This document shows positions 35,529 through 57,521 of a DNA stretch of 64,000 nt, in pieces (the stretch's first letter is position 1; every line of letters begins with the position of its first letter). The translations under genes were made by a program, and so were the position numbers. The notes beneath the pieces are model-generated. The model had not been told where the DNA came from and ran no database searches. It worked only from the letters and a program-made list of their open reading frames with translations. Source of the stretch: Cercis canadensis (Eukaryota; Streptophyta; Magnoliopsida; Fabales; Fabaceae); the NCBI GenBank assembly GCA_003255065.1, contig QAOA01001003.1, positions 135,756 to 199,755 of the forward strand. Reading direction: 5' to 3'.

Positions 35529-35704
35529 GCCAACATGAATTGGTTCAACTGGTAAAAATTGAATTACTTCATTTGTAAGGCTTAGGTTCGAATCCAACTG
35601 AGAGCAATTCTTATTTGGTAGACAATCTATAAGTATCACTATAAGTTATTGTTGAGGCTTTGGAATGGGGTAGCCTCCTCTCACTCTAAACTTTTCTTAC
35701 TGCT
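35529..35704 (+). mobile_element. tRNA-derived SINE with perfect 13-bp target duplication
   Basis: A box TGGTTCAACTGGT at 35541-35553 and B box GGTTCGAATCC at 35585-35595. The flanks TCACTATGATTCA at 35516-35528 and 35705-35717 are identical. The head (CCAACA.GAATTGG) is related to the SINE at 34934, so both belong to one family or sister families. Confidence 0.88.
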
Positions 35705-35901
35705 TCACTATGATTCATGAAAGTTTTGTAAAGGAAGCTCTTCGAAGCCATCTAGGCTGTAAATCAGATGGCCACAATGTCCTCTTTGCAAGGAGAGAGT
35801 CATGTATTCGAAGTCTTACTTTGACCAAAAAAGAGGTTTTTAAAGCGCTCATTCACAGAAAACTATAGTTGTGAGTGTTTTGATAGTAGGACCCCTAGAG
35901 T

Positions 35902-36133
35902 AAGGATGATTCATCCCAAGTTTGATAAGTCTGGTTCTATACAAAGGATGGTGCTAGGCCAAAATTATTGGGTTATAAAAAAAAAACATGTTATTAATTT
36001 TGTAGATGCTATAGAGATGGTTTATTCTAAGTTTAGTAAGTTTGGCTCCATCCTAAGAATGATGTCAAACCAAAATTAGTGAGTTCTAAAAAAAAAAAAA
36101 AAGACATGTTATTAATTTTGTAGATACTGTAGG
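35902..36133 (+). repeat. Two-copy tandem repeat, unit about 116 bp
   Basis: Both halves contain a GTTTGATAAGT / GTTTAGTAAGT opening, GGCCAAAATTA or ACCAAAATTAGTG, an A-run and then CATGTTATTAATTTTGTAGAT. They are diverged. Confidence 0.7.
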
Positions 36134-37261
36134 TATTCTCATATATTTGAATATACAACCAAATAGTAGCGGCGTTGTCTAACTGTATCCCACTTTTTCT
36201 TTTTACAAATAAAATAAAATAAATTTGTCACATAGAACAAATGGTGAAAAGTTTATGAAAGGAGTTTGTATTGTCTCTGTGATCTTACTCTACGAGCATC
36301 CATTAACCAAATCGTATCCCCATATGATCTTACTCTATCTATCGTTTCACCACAACATGACAAAACAAAGAATCGATCAAATTGCAAAGCTGTGTACTTT
36401 TGGAGAATTCTCCACCTCTCGCATTTTGTCTGATCTTGATAATGAATCTAAACAATTCCATGAATAATTCATCGCAGCTCATATTCCACAGCCACAAATT
36501 CCAGCTTGTGATTGATTTGCCCAAATCTTGATACAGGTAAGTAAAATTATCAATTTTCTTATTTCCTTGTCGTGCTTAAATATGGAAATGCAAGATATAT
36601 ATCTCTAAGGATCAAATTTTCTCATAATGGGACAAGTTTTGGAGATCCAAATCTTATCTTAAATAAGAATTTTTCTGTGCAATCATATGTGGATATATTT
36701 ACGAGAATTTTAGGTAATTTTAAATTTATCATGTGTTGAGAGAGGCCAACCAAGTAGCCGATTTCATAGGAAAGTAAGGAGCCAGAGGACAAGTAGGTAG
36801 GTTAGTGCATGAACAACCTTTTGCAGAGCTCTCTTTTTCTATTGACAGATAAGATGTTTATAGCTTTTCTTAAGAGTATAGTTTCTCCCTTTAATTTATT
36901 TGCTTTTGTTACCAAAAAAAAAAAAATTATCATTGAGGATTTTAAATTTCCAGATAGCTCATACTTGTATATTTGATATCTAGGCATTATTCAAGATACC
37001 TCAAAATTTAGGATTCCTCATCGCTACCATTATCAACACTATTTAAATTTAATAGGAGCCATCACCTTTTTAACCATCTGGGTCAATCTTTTACTTTGCT
37101 ACTTAGAAGCATAAAACACATAAAACATGGACCCAAATAACATGCCGAAAGACCCTTCGTAAGTGGACACTCACGTGATGTTCAACCCCCTTTCTCTTTC
37201 TCTCCCCCCTCACCAAAATTACTTATTCACATTACTCACATTCGAGTGCTCAAAGAATATT
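36134..37261. other. Upstream region of the ABC transporter gene, no gene recognised
   Basis: No coding similarity. The region becomes CT-rich towards 37190-37290 and contains no other clear element. Confidence 0.4.
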
Positions 37262-37400
37262 CACTTTCTCTCTCTCTCTCTCTTCCCATACTTGCCTGCC
37301 ATAGTACCATGCTATTCTAAGCTTCAAAATTTTATATTACCACTTGAACCTAATCTTCAGAGCCTTTCATAGTTACCTTTGTGGTCACTTTAATATAAAT
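37262..37400 (+). promoter_or_regulatory. Probable core promoter of the ABC transporter gene
   Basis: A pyrimidine patch (CTTTCTCTCTCTCTCTCTCTT) near 37264-37286 is followed by TATAAAT at 37394-37400. A start of transcription about 30 bases later (about 37425-37430) would leave an 80-base leader before the proposed ATG at 37510. Inferred from position and composition only. Confidence 0.45.
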
Positions 37401-37509
37401 ATTTATGTGTTAACGGCATGAGAAATCCTCTGTGGTGAGTCATAGAGAGTTCATCTTTCAGCAGAAGTAGAAGGAGCTACAAGTTTGAGCTTCAAGTTGG
37501 AAGGCAAGC

Positions 37510-47486
<9,977 letters not shown>

Positions 47487-47930
47487 TTTTATGTATGGAT
47501 AATTGGATAGTATTTGACATACAAGTATCCCTAGGATCATAAATGCTCCAAATCATCTTAATTGCAGCTTCTATAAACTGCAAGTGATTTGTAAAACTGG
47601 GTGGTAGGTAGTAGCCCTTTTATACTTCTCCAAAGGGAATCCTCAAGAAGCTCCTCATTCTATATATCATGCAGCACATGAAGCTCCACTGCTGGGATCA
47701 AATGATTATTACAGGGAAGATGAAGTGAGAATGATAACATCAAAATCCTAAATATGTTGTGAAAGTGAGAATGACAACTTCAAAATCCTAAATACGTTGT
47801 GAAAGCAAGAATGACAACATCAAAATCCTGAATACGTTGCTGTAATGTAGATTCCATTGCATCTATTAGACAGTGCATTGTTAAGTATTATCTAACTCAA
47901 ATGAAACAAATAAAAACAAAATAAAGGAAG
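47487..47930 (+). promoter_or_regulatory. 3' flank of the ABC transporter gene with candidate poly(A) signals
   Basis: AATAAA occurs at 47909-47914 and 47920-47925. The real cleavage site cannot be told from sequence. Confidence 0.4.
47724..47843 (+). repeat. Three-copy tandem repeat, 40-bp unit
   Basis: Units at 47724, 47764 and 47804, each about AGTGAGAATGACAACATCAA followed by AATCCTAAATACGTTGTGAA. The last copy is more diverged. Lies in the presumed 3' UTR or just beyond. Confidence 0.92.
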
Positions 47931-48869
47931 AAGAAAACCTTCATTAGTTTTTATACCTTGGGAAAAACTAGGTTGCCATAAACTTTTACGTAACTATAAT
48001 AATTTGCAAAGTCATCATAGACCATTCTCTTTCTGTTTCTTCAAGTAAACCAGACAACGGTTCACATTCCTTTGACTTCGTGCATCGTCCCTCAAAGATC
48101 AACAAATTAAACAGGAAACCAGCTGATGTATACTGTACAGTTAAATAATGATCGATAAAGTAATACTTGATTGTTTGCTCTTAATTTACAGAAGCTTTGT
48201 TGACTCCATAAACGAATAGTGGTGCACATTGTTGATGGCCCTTGTGTTCAGTTCTGCTCATGAAACCCACAGAACAGAGACGCTACTAGAGAGTCAAACA
48301 CTTACTTCTAGGAAGGGAATCCTCGAAGCATAGGCTCAATCTCAATTTTCTCTTTATAGACCTAGTAAGACATAGAGTACATAAATCAAACATAAGTTTG
48401 TTCATGCCTATTTCAAAGGAAGCAACAACCGATTTAGGATCCTTTTTGTTTTTTAGGAAAATGACATAAGGAGTGAAAATATATTCAGTTGAAAATGTTT
48501 TCTAGAAAATAATACATTTTCTACTATTAACAATTTAACACCAAACAGCAGAAAATGTGATCTCTATATATTAATTATTTGTTTTTCAAATACGTTCAAT
48601 GTACATGCAGAATATTATTTTTTTTAAATGTATTTGAACTTATCTAGCATATTTATATTTGAGTTTACTAAACTTTTGTTAGCAAAACTTTATTTTTTAT
48701 TTGAAAATTAATAAAAATATAATATATTTTCTTCTTGTTAGAGTCAAGGACACATAAAAAGAAAGCATNTAATATATTTTCTTCTTGTTAGCGTCAAGGA
48801 CACATAAAAAGAAAGCATGTTTCTGAAATTGATATTTTCCAAGTATTTTGGGCTTTGCCTCCAATATTG
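47931..48869. other. Intergenic DNA, no gene
   Basis: Nothing recognisable. A single-N join at 48769 lies between 49-bp duplicates (48720-48768, 48770-48818). Confidence 0.5.
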
Positions 48870-49411
48870 AAGTTTGGAAAACTATTTACAACATTATAGT
48901 AGTTTTTTCTTTTTCAAAATATTTACCTTAATATGATAGTTTTGAATAAAAAAAAATTTATAAAATGAAAAAAAAAGATCATACCATTTGGCCAACAGCA
49001 TGACCCTTGAGGTCACGCCAAATAACCCATGGCGTGAAGGAGATAAAATTCAAAAAATCTTTGTCGAAAAGACACTCTACACAAGGTTGACAACTTGGGT
49101 CATGACGTCTCCCAATTGGCCTTATGGTCCCACCATTTGAGAGACTGCATGACCACTTACCTTTGCAACTTCCCCTTCTCCTCTGTTTCTTCTATGCCCT
49201 CCGTAGCTCTGCAATTCCTCTATTCTTCTACGCTTAGGCTTTGTGCTATGGTTCCTTGTTTCTTCTACGCTCTTGGTCAAATGACATGACTCCTTTTATT
49301 GTTTTTTGAAATGTTTTTTTTTATTCAAAACTACCATATTCAGATAAATATTTTGAAAATTACCATAATGAGGCAAATAGCTTTCCAAATTACAATATTA
49401 GGGTCAGTTAG
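48870..49411. mobile_element. Fold-back element with about 85-bp inverted arms
   Basis: The left arm (TTTGGAAAACTATTTAC...GATAGTTTTGAATAAAAAAA) is mirrored by the right arm (TTTTTATTCAAAACTACCAT...AGCTTTCCAAA). CAATATT occurs just outside both ends, a possible Mutator-like target duplication. The GC-richer middle (48980-49290) includes an inverted pair around GACCTCAAGGGTC-like and CATGAC motifs and a 64-codon open frame with no recognised similarity. Confidence 0.6.
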
Positions 49412-49519
49412 ATTTATTATAATAAAAAAACCAACAAGAAAAAGAAAGATTCTATATATTATTATAAAATTCATATGCTACAGACTTCTACCAACTCAAG
49501 TGCTGCACCCTATGTAGCA

Positions 49520-49740
49520 CAGGTACGGGTACGGGTACGAAACGCTAGCATGACATTTTAAAAAAAAATAGGTGTATGGGTACGTCACATCATATATAAT
49601 GAAAAAATTTAAAATTCTCAAAGTATTAAAAATATCAACTATTAATCCTTAACAAATAAGTAACAATTAACAAGTATTAACTCAAAATATAAATCATGAA
49701 TCAAAATTCAAGTAATAGAATTTCTCATATTTGATTCTTA
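49520..49740 (-). mobile_element. Non-autonomous hAT derivative (3' end of the 15-18 kb element type)
   Basis: Starts CAGGTACGGGTACGGGTACG. The following AT-rich part (49595-49725) is the complement of the region just after the hAT transposase gene at 17715-17853 (shared AACAAATAAGTAACAA and AAGTATTAACTCAAA). No transposase is present. The left boundary of the copy beyond 49740 is unclear. Confidence 0.6.
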
Positions 49741-49974
49741 AAATTCAAGAAACTAATAAAAAAGAAAACAGATAAAAGGACAAAAAAAAAAAAGTACCAA
49801 ACGTTGAGTTTTCAAAACTTGGTAAAGAGTCTTCAGCCCATATACCCCATAGGCCCATGCGCCAGAACCCCTTCTTCTAGGATGTACTCGGAGTCTAGAA
49901 TTGCCACCAACGATCCAGGAGAAAAAACAAAGCACACACCAGATTTGGGAATAACAATGAAGGGAGAAGCATAA

Positions 49975-50480
49975 GGGTTTGTTTGGGAGTTAAAATTGAG
50001 GGAAAATGAGTAAATGTGTTCATCCCCTTGTTTGGGAGTTCAAGATTAAAAGATGAAAGGAAACCAAAGGGTAATCTCAAACCCTTGCATTCATTTTTTG
50101 CCTTACTTTTGTGTTTCCCCAATTTGGGGGGTTTGGAGAGAAAAAAAGAGTAGTTTACTATTATATTTNTTGCCTTACTTTTGTGTTTCCCTAATTTGGG
50201 GGGTTTGGAGAGAAAAAAAGAGTAGTTTACTATTATATTTATATTTATTTCTTCAAATTCTTTTTCAAATACTATTTAGTTAACATTATTAAATCTTATA
50301 TTAAATATATTTACTTTATAAATAAAGGATAAATTTGTAAAATTATAAATTTTTATTTCTTTCCTTTCCTTTCCTTTCCTCTCTTTTTACTCATTTTAAT
50401 CATCCAAACAAAGGAGAGGAAAACCCCTCCCTTTCCCTTCCCTTTCCCTTCCCTTCCCTTCCCTTCCTTTCCTCTCCTCT
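49975..50480. mobile_element. Tourist-like MITE, truncated, with single-N duplication
   Basis: Preceded by TAA and begins GGGTTTGTTTGGGAG. Its body is the complement of 30162-30604. The distal terminus is missing and replaced by a CCCTT-rich tract (50425-50475). 50098-50168 and 50170-50240 are near-identical and flank the N at 50169. Confidence 0.72.
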
Positions 50481-50942
50481 CAGCTTCACTCAGTCGCCAC
50501 CCACCTAGCAAAAAAGTCCTTTATGAATTTGTGCTAAGTAAAGGAAAAAAAAATCTGGATATATTGATTCTCAAAAGTCTCTAAAATCACTCTCTCTCTC
50601 TTTCTTCAGTTTCTTCAGTTTCTTCTTCTTCTTCTTCTTCATGCAGCCTTCCTTTCCATTTCGGTGCTATAGAGGCTGCACCACTTGAAGTGCGACTCTT
50701 GACTTCTGTCTTGTCGAGACGAAAGTCGTATATATTCCACTCTGGCACACTCTATTTTCCTGTAATGGGATCTATATTTTCTTGGACTAAAATCGTTTTC
50801 CAACCCCAAACAAAAAATAAGGAAAAGATTTTCCAAGAAGCCATTTTCCTAAAACCAAACGCACCCTTATAGTTATTGTCGTGCTACAATAAAATGATTT
50901 ACAAACTTTGCTTATCGTTTACTTATATACATAGATATATAT
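50481..50942. other. Short spacer, no gene
   Basis: Contains CT and TTC simple repeats near 50590-50640 and an AAACGCACCCTTATAG MITE-like end near 50857. No coding similarity. Confidence 0.4.
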
Positions 50943-51761
50943 TGTTGGCTCATAAAATGCATTGATCCTATGCCAAACACGTTAAATCAATCAGGAAATA
51001 TAGGTTCAAGGGGAGCTTGGCTAAGAAGGTGACAAAATGCCTAAAATCCAATTGAGCCAAACACATAATTGGTTGAGGGGAAACTTGGCTGCAAGAAGTG
51101 GGTGACAAGTGATTAGAACCCCAAAAATAGACCTTAAGACCCACAATCAATGAAGAAAATCAAGTGCCCAAGAAAGCTCCAATCAGGTTCAACAACACAA
51201 CAATAAGAGAAAAACCTTGACCTTGCACTTATCAAAGTGTGAACCAAAGGTATAAAAAAGGGATATAGACGTCACACTCAAGAAAGGGGAAGAGGGTGAG
51301 TGGTTAGCCTTGATGAACGCCACAAGAATCATGGGTTCTTGATAAGTTCAGAAGTTCTTCAAAAAACCAAGAAATGAAAACCTTTCATTTGCCAAAATAA
51401 GTGTTCTAGCCACCACAAGGGGGCTGGCCTCCCTTTAAAGAAAACAACACATCAGCTACCCTAGGTCAACCTAGACACAACCTTAATTAGTAAAAAAGGC
51501 CCAAGATCCTAAAAGGTCGAATGACTAAAGTCTCAAGATAAAAAGTGTTGAATAAATTATTTAAACCCAAAACAATTAAAAACACAAAACTAGAAAGTAG
51601 AGTACTAGGCCCAAAACAATTGAACATTAAATTGGCCCAAATGACATAAGTGACATTTTTAGCCCAAAATAAAGCTTTAACTGAGAGCTTGGTCCAGTGC
51701 TCCCTTTGGATGCTCCATACTTGGTCTAGTTGCCCCTTCAACAGCTTGAATGATGCCCACA
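50943..51761 (-). repeat. Probable 3' LTR of the second gypsy element
   Basis: On the minus strand the segment would start TGTGGGCATC next to the end of integrase and finish GAGCCAACA. The length (about 820) suits a gypsy LTR, and the interior contains a TATAC promoter-like stretch and C-rich leader. No second LTR lies in the window, so the ends are estimates. Confidence 0.45.
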
Positions 51762-54700
51762 AGTCTTTTGCATTCTCTCTAGGCCCAAGTCCTCATGCCT
51801 TGCACTATGGCTTGCATCTTGAGCCCAAGTTTCCTTAGTCAATCCTCCTAGGGCAGCTCGCATTTTTGTAGTTCTAGCCCTAGCCCTTGTAACTAGACCT
51901 CCAGGTATGTGTAAAGGATCAACTAGTGCTCCAATGGTGTTTCCTTGATGATCCGCATCACTCCCCCTCCCCTTAAAAGGAATCATCCTTGAATCATCAC
52001 CTATATCAAAAGGGGACATATCATAAACATTGAAAGTAGCACTCACATTATACTCACTAGGAAGATCCAACATGTAGGCATTATCATTGAGCCTGGCTAC
52101 CATTTGCAAATGTCCATCTCCTCTTGGTAGCAACTTGGAACGCCTTTGTGTTGGGAATCTCTCATTTCTCATATGCACCCAAACCCAATCTTTTGGTTCA
52201 AAGACCACTCTTTTACGCCCTTTGTTGGCTTGGGCAACATATTGCTCAATTATCTTCTCTATGTGTTGTCGCATTTTCTCATGCAATTGCTTCACAAATT
52301 TAGCTTTATTCTTACCATCTAAGCTAGCATGCTCATTAACAGATAAATGTAATAAATCCAAAGGTGTTAGTGGATTATAACTATATACAACCTCAAATGG
52401 TGAGAATTTAGTAGCTGAATGAATAGTTCTATTGTTAGCAAACTCAACATGTGGCAAACATTCTTCCCAACTTTTTAAGTTCTTTTAATAATGGCACACA
52501 ACAAAGTAGAGAGAGGTCTATTGACTACCTTAGTTTGGCCATCAATTTGTGGATGACAAATAGTAGAAAACAAGAGCTTGGTGCCCAACTTGCCCCACAA
52601 AATCTTTCAAAAGTAGTTCAAGATCTTAGCATCCCTATCTAAAACTATGCTCCTTGGCATGCCATGCAATCTCACAATCTCTTTGAAGAACAATTCAACC
52701 ATGTTTGTTGCGTTATCGGTCTTGTGGCATGGAAAGAAATGTGCCACCTTGGAAAACCTATCAACAACAATAAAAAAAAGCATTTCCTTTCTTTGTCATA
52801 GGCAAACCCAAAACAAAATCCATAGAAATATCAACCTAAGGTTCACTAGGTATGGGTAAAGGATTATACAAGCCATAAAGTAAAACCTTAGATTTAGCTT
52901 GTGTATGAGTGATACACTTCTCACACTGCTTTGCAATATCACATTTCATGTGTGGCCAAAATAAATGTTCACTTCAAACATCTAAAGTCTTTCTAATTCC
53001 AAAATGATCCATTAATCCTCTCCCATGAGCTTCACTAACCAGCAATGCACATAAAGAGCACACACAATTTATTTACTCTAAATAAGAAACCATTATGCCT
53101 ATAGAATTTTCCAAATGCAACTTTCTTAAAGCATTGAACACATTAGCAAAATCATGATCAACAACATATAAATTTTTAATGTACTCAAATCATAACAACT
53201 TTGCATCCAATGTAGAGATAAGTGCATAACTTTGAGATAATGCATCAGCGACCACATTTTCTTTACCTTGCTTGTACTTGATCATGTAAGGAAATGACTC
53301 AATGAACTTAACCCATTTGGCATGTCTTTTATGCAACTTGCCTTGTCCTTTGAGGTGTGTCAAGGACTCATGATCCATGTGGATAACAAACTCCTTAGGC
53401 ATGAGATAATGTTGTCAAGTCTCCAAAGATCTCACCAACACATACATCTCCTTGTCATATATAGGATAAGTTAGGGCTGCTCAACCTAATTTGTCACTAA
53501 AGTATTTAATGGCATGACCTTCTTGCATCAAGACAGCTCTAATGCCTATACCTGAAGCATTACACTTAATTTTAAAAGTTTTAGTAAAGTCAGGTAAAGC
53601 AAGTAATGGTGCAGCAGTCAATCTTTCTTTAATGAGATTAAAAGCTTTCTCTTGTTCATTTCCCCACTTAAATCCTCACTTTTCTTCATAATTTTAGTCA
53701 ATGGTGTGGCTAGGGTGCTAAAATCCTTCACAAATCTCCTATGAAAGCTAGCCAAACCATAAAATCTCCTCACTTCACTCACATTCTTAGGCATAGGTCA
53801 CTCTCTAATAACTGTCATCTTCTCTTCATCAACCTAAGCTCCCTTAGCACTCACAACATAGCTAAGAAACACAACTTGATTTGTACAAAAAGAGCACTTT
53901 TTTAAGTTAGCAAACAACTTTTCTTTTCTCAAAACAGATAACACACTTTGCAAATGCTCAATGTGTTCATTTAGGCTCTTCCTATAGATCATAATATCAT
54001 CAAAATAGATAATCACAAACTTACCAATAACAACACACAACACATGGTTCATTAACCTCATGAAAGTACTAGGTGCATCAGTTAATCCAAATGGCATAAC
54101 TAACCACTCATATAAACCATATTTAGTCTTAAAGGCAGTTTTCCATTCATCTCATTCTCGCATCCTAATTTGATGATACCTACTTTTAAAATCAATTTTA
54201 GAAAACAAGCAAGATCCATGCAATTTATCAAGCATATCATCTAGCCTATGGATGGGGTGTCTATATTTTACAGTGATTTGGTTGATGGCACAACAATCCA
54301 TACACATCCTCCATGATCCATCCTTCTTAGACACGAGAAGTATGGGTACAATACATGAACTCATGCTTTCTCTCACATATCCCTTCACCATGAGTTCTCC
54401 AACTTGTTTCTGAAGCTCTTTTGTCTCCTGAGGATTACTTCTATAAGCTGATCTATTAGAAATGGTAGCTCCTGGAATGAAGTCAATTTGATGCTCAATT
54501 CCCTTAATTGGTGGCAAACCACTAGGAACATCTTCGAGAAAGAGATCATCAAAGTCTTGTAAAAGAGTCACAACAACACTAGGCAAAAAGGAATCAAGAT
54601 CATTAGCATTAAAACAAGCCTCATTGTACAAAATTACAAGTATAGGCTAATGGCAAAATAAAGCTCTCTTGATTTCACTCTCTTTTGCAAACACACTCAA

Positions 54701-55909
54701 TTGTTGTCTCTTTTTCTTCTCTTTCTCACTTTTTTGAACACTGTTCTCGGCCTCTTCAATATTCTTTCCTTTTTCACACCCTCTTTTTATATCTCTCTCC
54801 TTCTGAAGCTTCTCTTGATCATTAAGCACTTATTTAGGAGTCAATAGTATATGAGTGATAAGTTGTTTGTTCATGATAAAAGAATATCTATTGGTGTAAC
54901 CATTATGTGTTGCACGCCTATCATATTACCAAGGGTGTCCCAAAGAATGTGTCCAGTATGCATAGGTACTACATCACATAGGACCTCATCCTTGTGCCTC
55001 TCGGCAAAGAATGAAGCTAGCACTTGTTTACTTACTTTAACTTCTCTACATTCATTCAACAATTGCAACTTATATGGCCTATGATGTTTCAAAGTAGTAA
55101 GATTCAACTTCTTAACCATAGTAGTGTTAGCTACGTTAGTACAACTACCACCATCAATTATCATGCTACAAACCTTACTATTGATGTGGCATCTAGTATG
55201 AAAAATGTTACTTTGTTGTACTACTTCATCCTCTTTCACTTGCGAGTTAAAGGCTCGTCTTATGACCATCAATTCACCATCAACAACATACTCCATACCA
55301 TCACTAGTATCCTCCAAAGATAGCATAGAATCATTATCCGATTCACTCTCAGTCTCAATATCACCATCGTCTTTTAAGACCATCACTCTCTTATTTAGGC
55401 ATTGGGAAGCAAAAAGACCCATTCCCAAACACTTGAAACATTTAATATCTCTATTTCTAAAGGATTAAGAATCTAGTTTGCTTTTGCCTTGGTTCCCTCC
55501 CTCTCCTTGAGCCTTGGATGTCTCAGCCTTAGTCTTAGAAGCAACATTGTTATCCTTGCTCCAATTTGGCTTCCATGAGGAAGATGAACCTGAATTGAGC
55601 CTTGAGGAGCATTTCCTCTTTAATTGCCTCTCCACCTTCATGGTCATGTGTACCATGTCTTCCAATTCAACATAGTGTTGCAGCTCAACCACATTAGCAA
55701 TATCCCGATTCAAACCATGTAAAAATCTGGCCATAGTAACCTTTCGGTCCTCCTCAACATTCGCTCAAATCATGGCTATCTCCAACTCTTTGTGGTAGTC
55801 TTCTACACTCTTGGAACCTTGTGTAAAGCTTTGCAACATTTGATATAGGTCTCGATAATAGTGATTATGAATAAATCTACTTCTCATGATGGCTTTCATC
55901 TCTTCCAAT
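51738..55909 (-). pseudogene. Gypsy gag-pol pseudogene
   Basis: Reading right to left: gag (55909-55465) with EEMKAIMRSRFIHNHYYRDL and [20 protein letters not shown]. The protease-like region (55428-54871) has MIIDGGSCTNVANTT, as usual in this lineage. Reverse transcriptase (54631-53700) has [41 protein letters not shown] and the catalytic YFDD. RNase H (53402-53190) has [16 protein letters not shown] and [14 protein letters not shown]. The integrase core near 52870-52740 has [17 protein letters not shown], and the C-terminus (52457-51900) has HVEFANNRTIHSATKFSPFE, LPRGDGHLQMVARLNDNAYM and YNVSATFNVYDMSPFD. Many frameshifts and stops separate these blocks. It resembles the widespread plant gag-pol that lacks an obvious chromodomain. 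Confidence 0.9.
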
Positions 55910-55921
55910 CACTTCAACAAA
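55910..55921 (+). mobile_element. Possible severed terminus of a family-1 CACTA element
   Basis: CACTTCAACAAA matches CACTACAAGAAA at 10 of 12 positions. The sequence after the intervening element (from 63579) continues as the family-1 subterminal region, and the gag similarity to the left ends here. Confidence 0.45.
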
Positions 55922-57521
55922 CATTACAAGAAAAATCGCATTTTCTCATGAATAAAAATCCATAAGAAATTGTCACGAAAAAAATGAGATTTTGTCATGA
56001 ACATTGAAAATATAGAATTTTCTCACATAATTTCTCACGAAGAAAAACCTCATGAGAAATATCTGTGAGAAATCTGTGAGACAATCTGAGAGAGTATAAC
56101 GGGAATATGGTGCGAAAACATTCTCACGAAGAAAAATCGTGAGAAAACCCAAGAGTACATGCCATGTATTTTTCTCACGGACTGTCCATCTGTGAGAAAT
56201 AGAAACGTATAATTTTTGGACAGGAAATCTCATAAATTTTATCCATGAGAATCCAAACGCACTATTTCATTAAACACATGGATGGAGGGAAATTTGGGCA
56301 GGCTTTTCTCACAAACACTGTTCATGAAAAAGTCCATGAGAAATCTGGAAATTTCTTCTCCTTTTAAGATTACTCTTCCTCATTTGAAAGTTAGATAAAA
56401 AAAAAAAAAAAACTTAGTTTTGGCGATTTCTCTCATTGAAAGGACGTGGACGGTGGTTTTCGGTGACTTAAGGGCGTTTTATGGCGTTTGTGGATATTCT
56501 ACTCCCTCTCTTTGAAGCTTTGGAGTTGAGGTATGTCATTTTTCTCCGATTTTCTCTCCAAATTTCTTTTCTATTTTCTTTCTCAATGATGTATGAAATG
56601 GGTTAGTTTTTTTGTATATTTTTGGACTAGTTTAAGTGTAGATTGGTTGTAGAGAGGTATTTGATGGATTATAAATTTGATTAATGTTTTGGTTTATGAG
56701 TTTTCCTTTGATGTTTAATCCAAATTTCAATGTTAAAATTAGAGTAGTTGTACAATTTTTTTTTGTTGAAATTAGTTGAGGGCTTTTGATGTATGATATA
56801 TGTAGATGGTTTGGATAATTTTTTGTCTTTTTTTGAATTAGAATGGATGAATTTTAATTTTGTGTTGCTTAGAGAGTAATTTATTAAATTAAATTATGTG
56901 TGAAATTGTTGAGATTTTGATAACTTTGTTTAAGGCTCTTGTTGTATGTTATATGTGCTTTGTTTGTCTAATTTTGTTTAAATTTTTCATATGATTTTGC
57001 GGTTATTCAATAATGTGATAGATGATATGTTGGATAGTAACTTATTTATAATAATATATGGATTGTGAGCATCTGATATATTGAAAACTTGTAAAATGAA
57101 TATACGTTAGAGTTATATATAATAAATTAGTTAGGTTAACTTAGAAACTCATCTGAGAGTTAATCGTGTAAGATTAACTCTCAGATAGTCCCCAATTTTA
57201 GGACTGTTCTTGAAGTAATTTTACTAATAGGACGGTAGAGCTTTGGGAGCAAGTAAGTCAATTAAATTTTGGAGCACCTTTCTTTTGTTTCTCTAGGTAC
57301 ATATTTACGTTGGTTGAACATCATAATTCGTGTACTTGGAGAACTATAGGGAGGTGCTGCCGAAATTTTATTGACTTATTTAGTTCCTATAAGCTTCTAC
57401 TAGTGGTGGAACAAATTTTAAGAATGAAATACAAGTTATACCTGGAGTAGAACTTAGTACATTTGAAGCATTGTAGGAAAACATTAACAACTTTAATTTA
57501 TTTTGAATATTGAAGGAATAT

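Larger units (their letters stand above)
50943..55909 (-). mobile_element. Ty3/gypsy retrotransposon, 5' part missing in this window
   Basis: The minus-strand order gag, protease, reverse transcriptase, RNase H, integrase is the gypsy order. The gag reading stops at about 55909, where CACTA sequence begins. The rest of gag and the 5' LTR are expected to the right of 64000. Confidence 0.85.
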
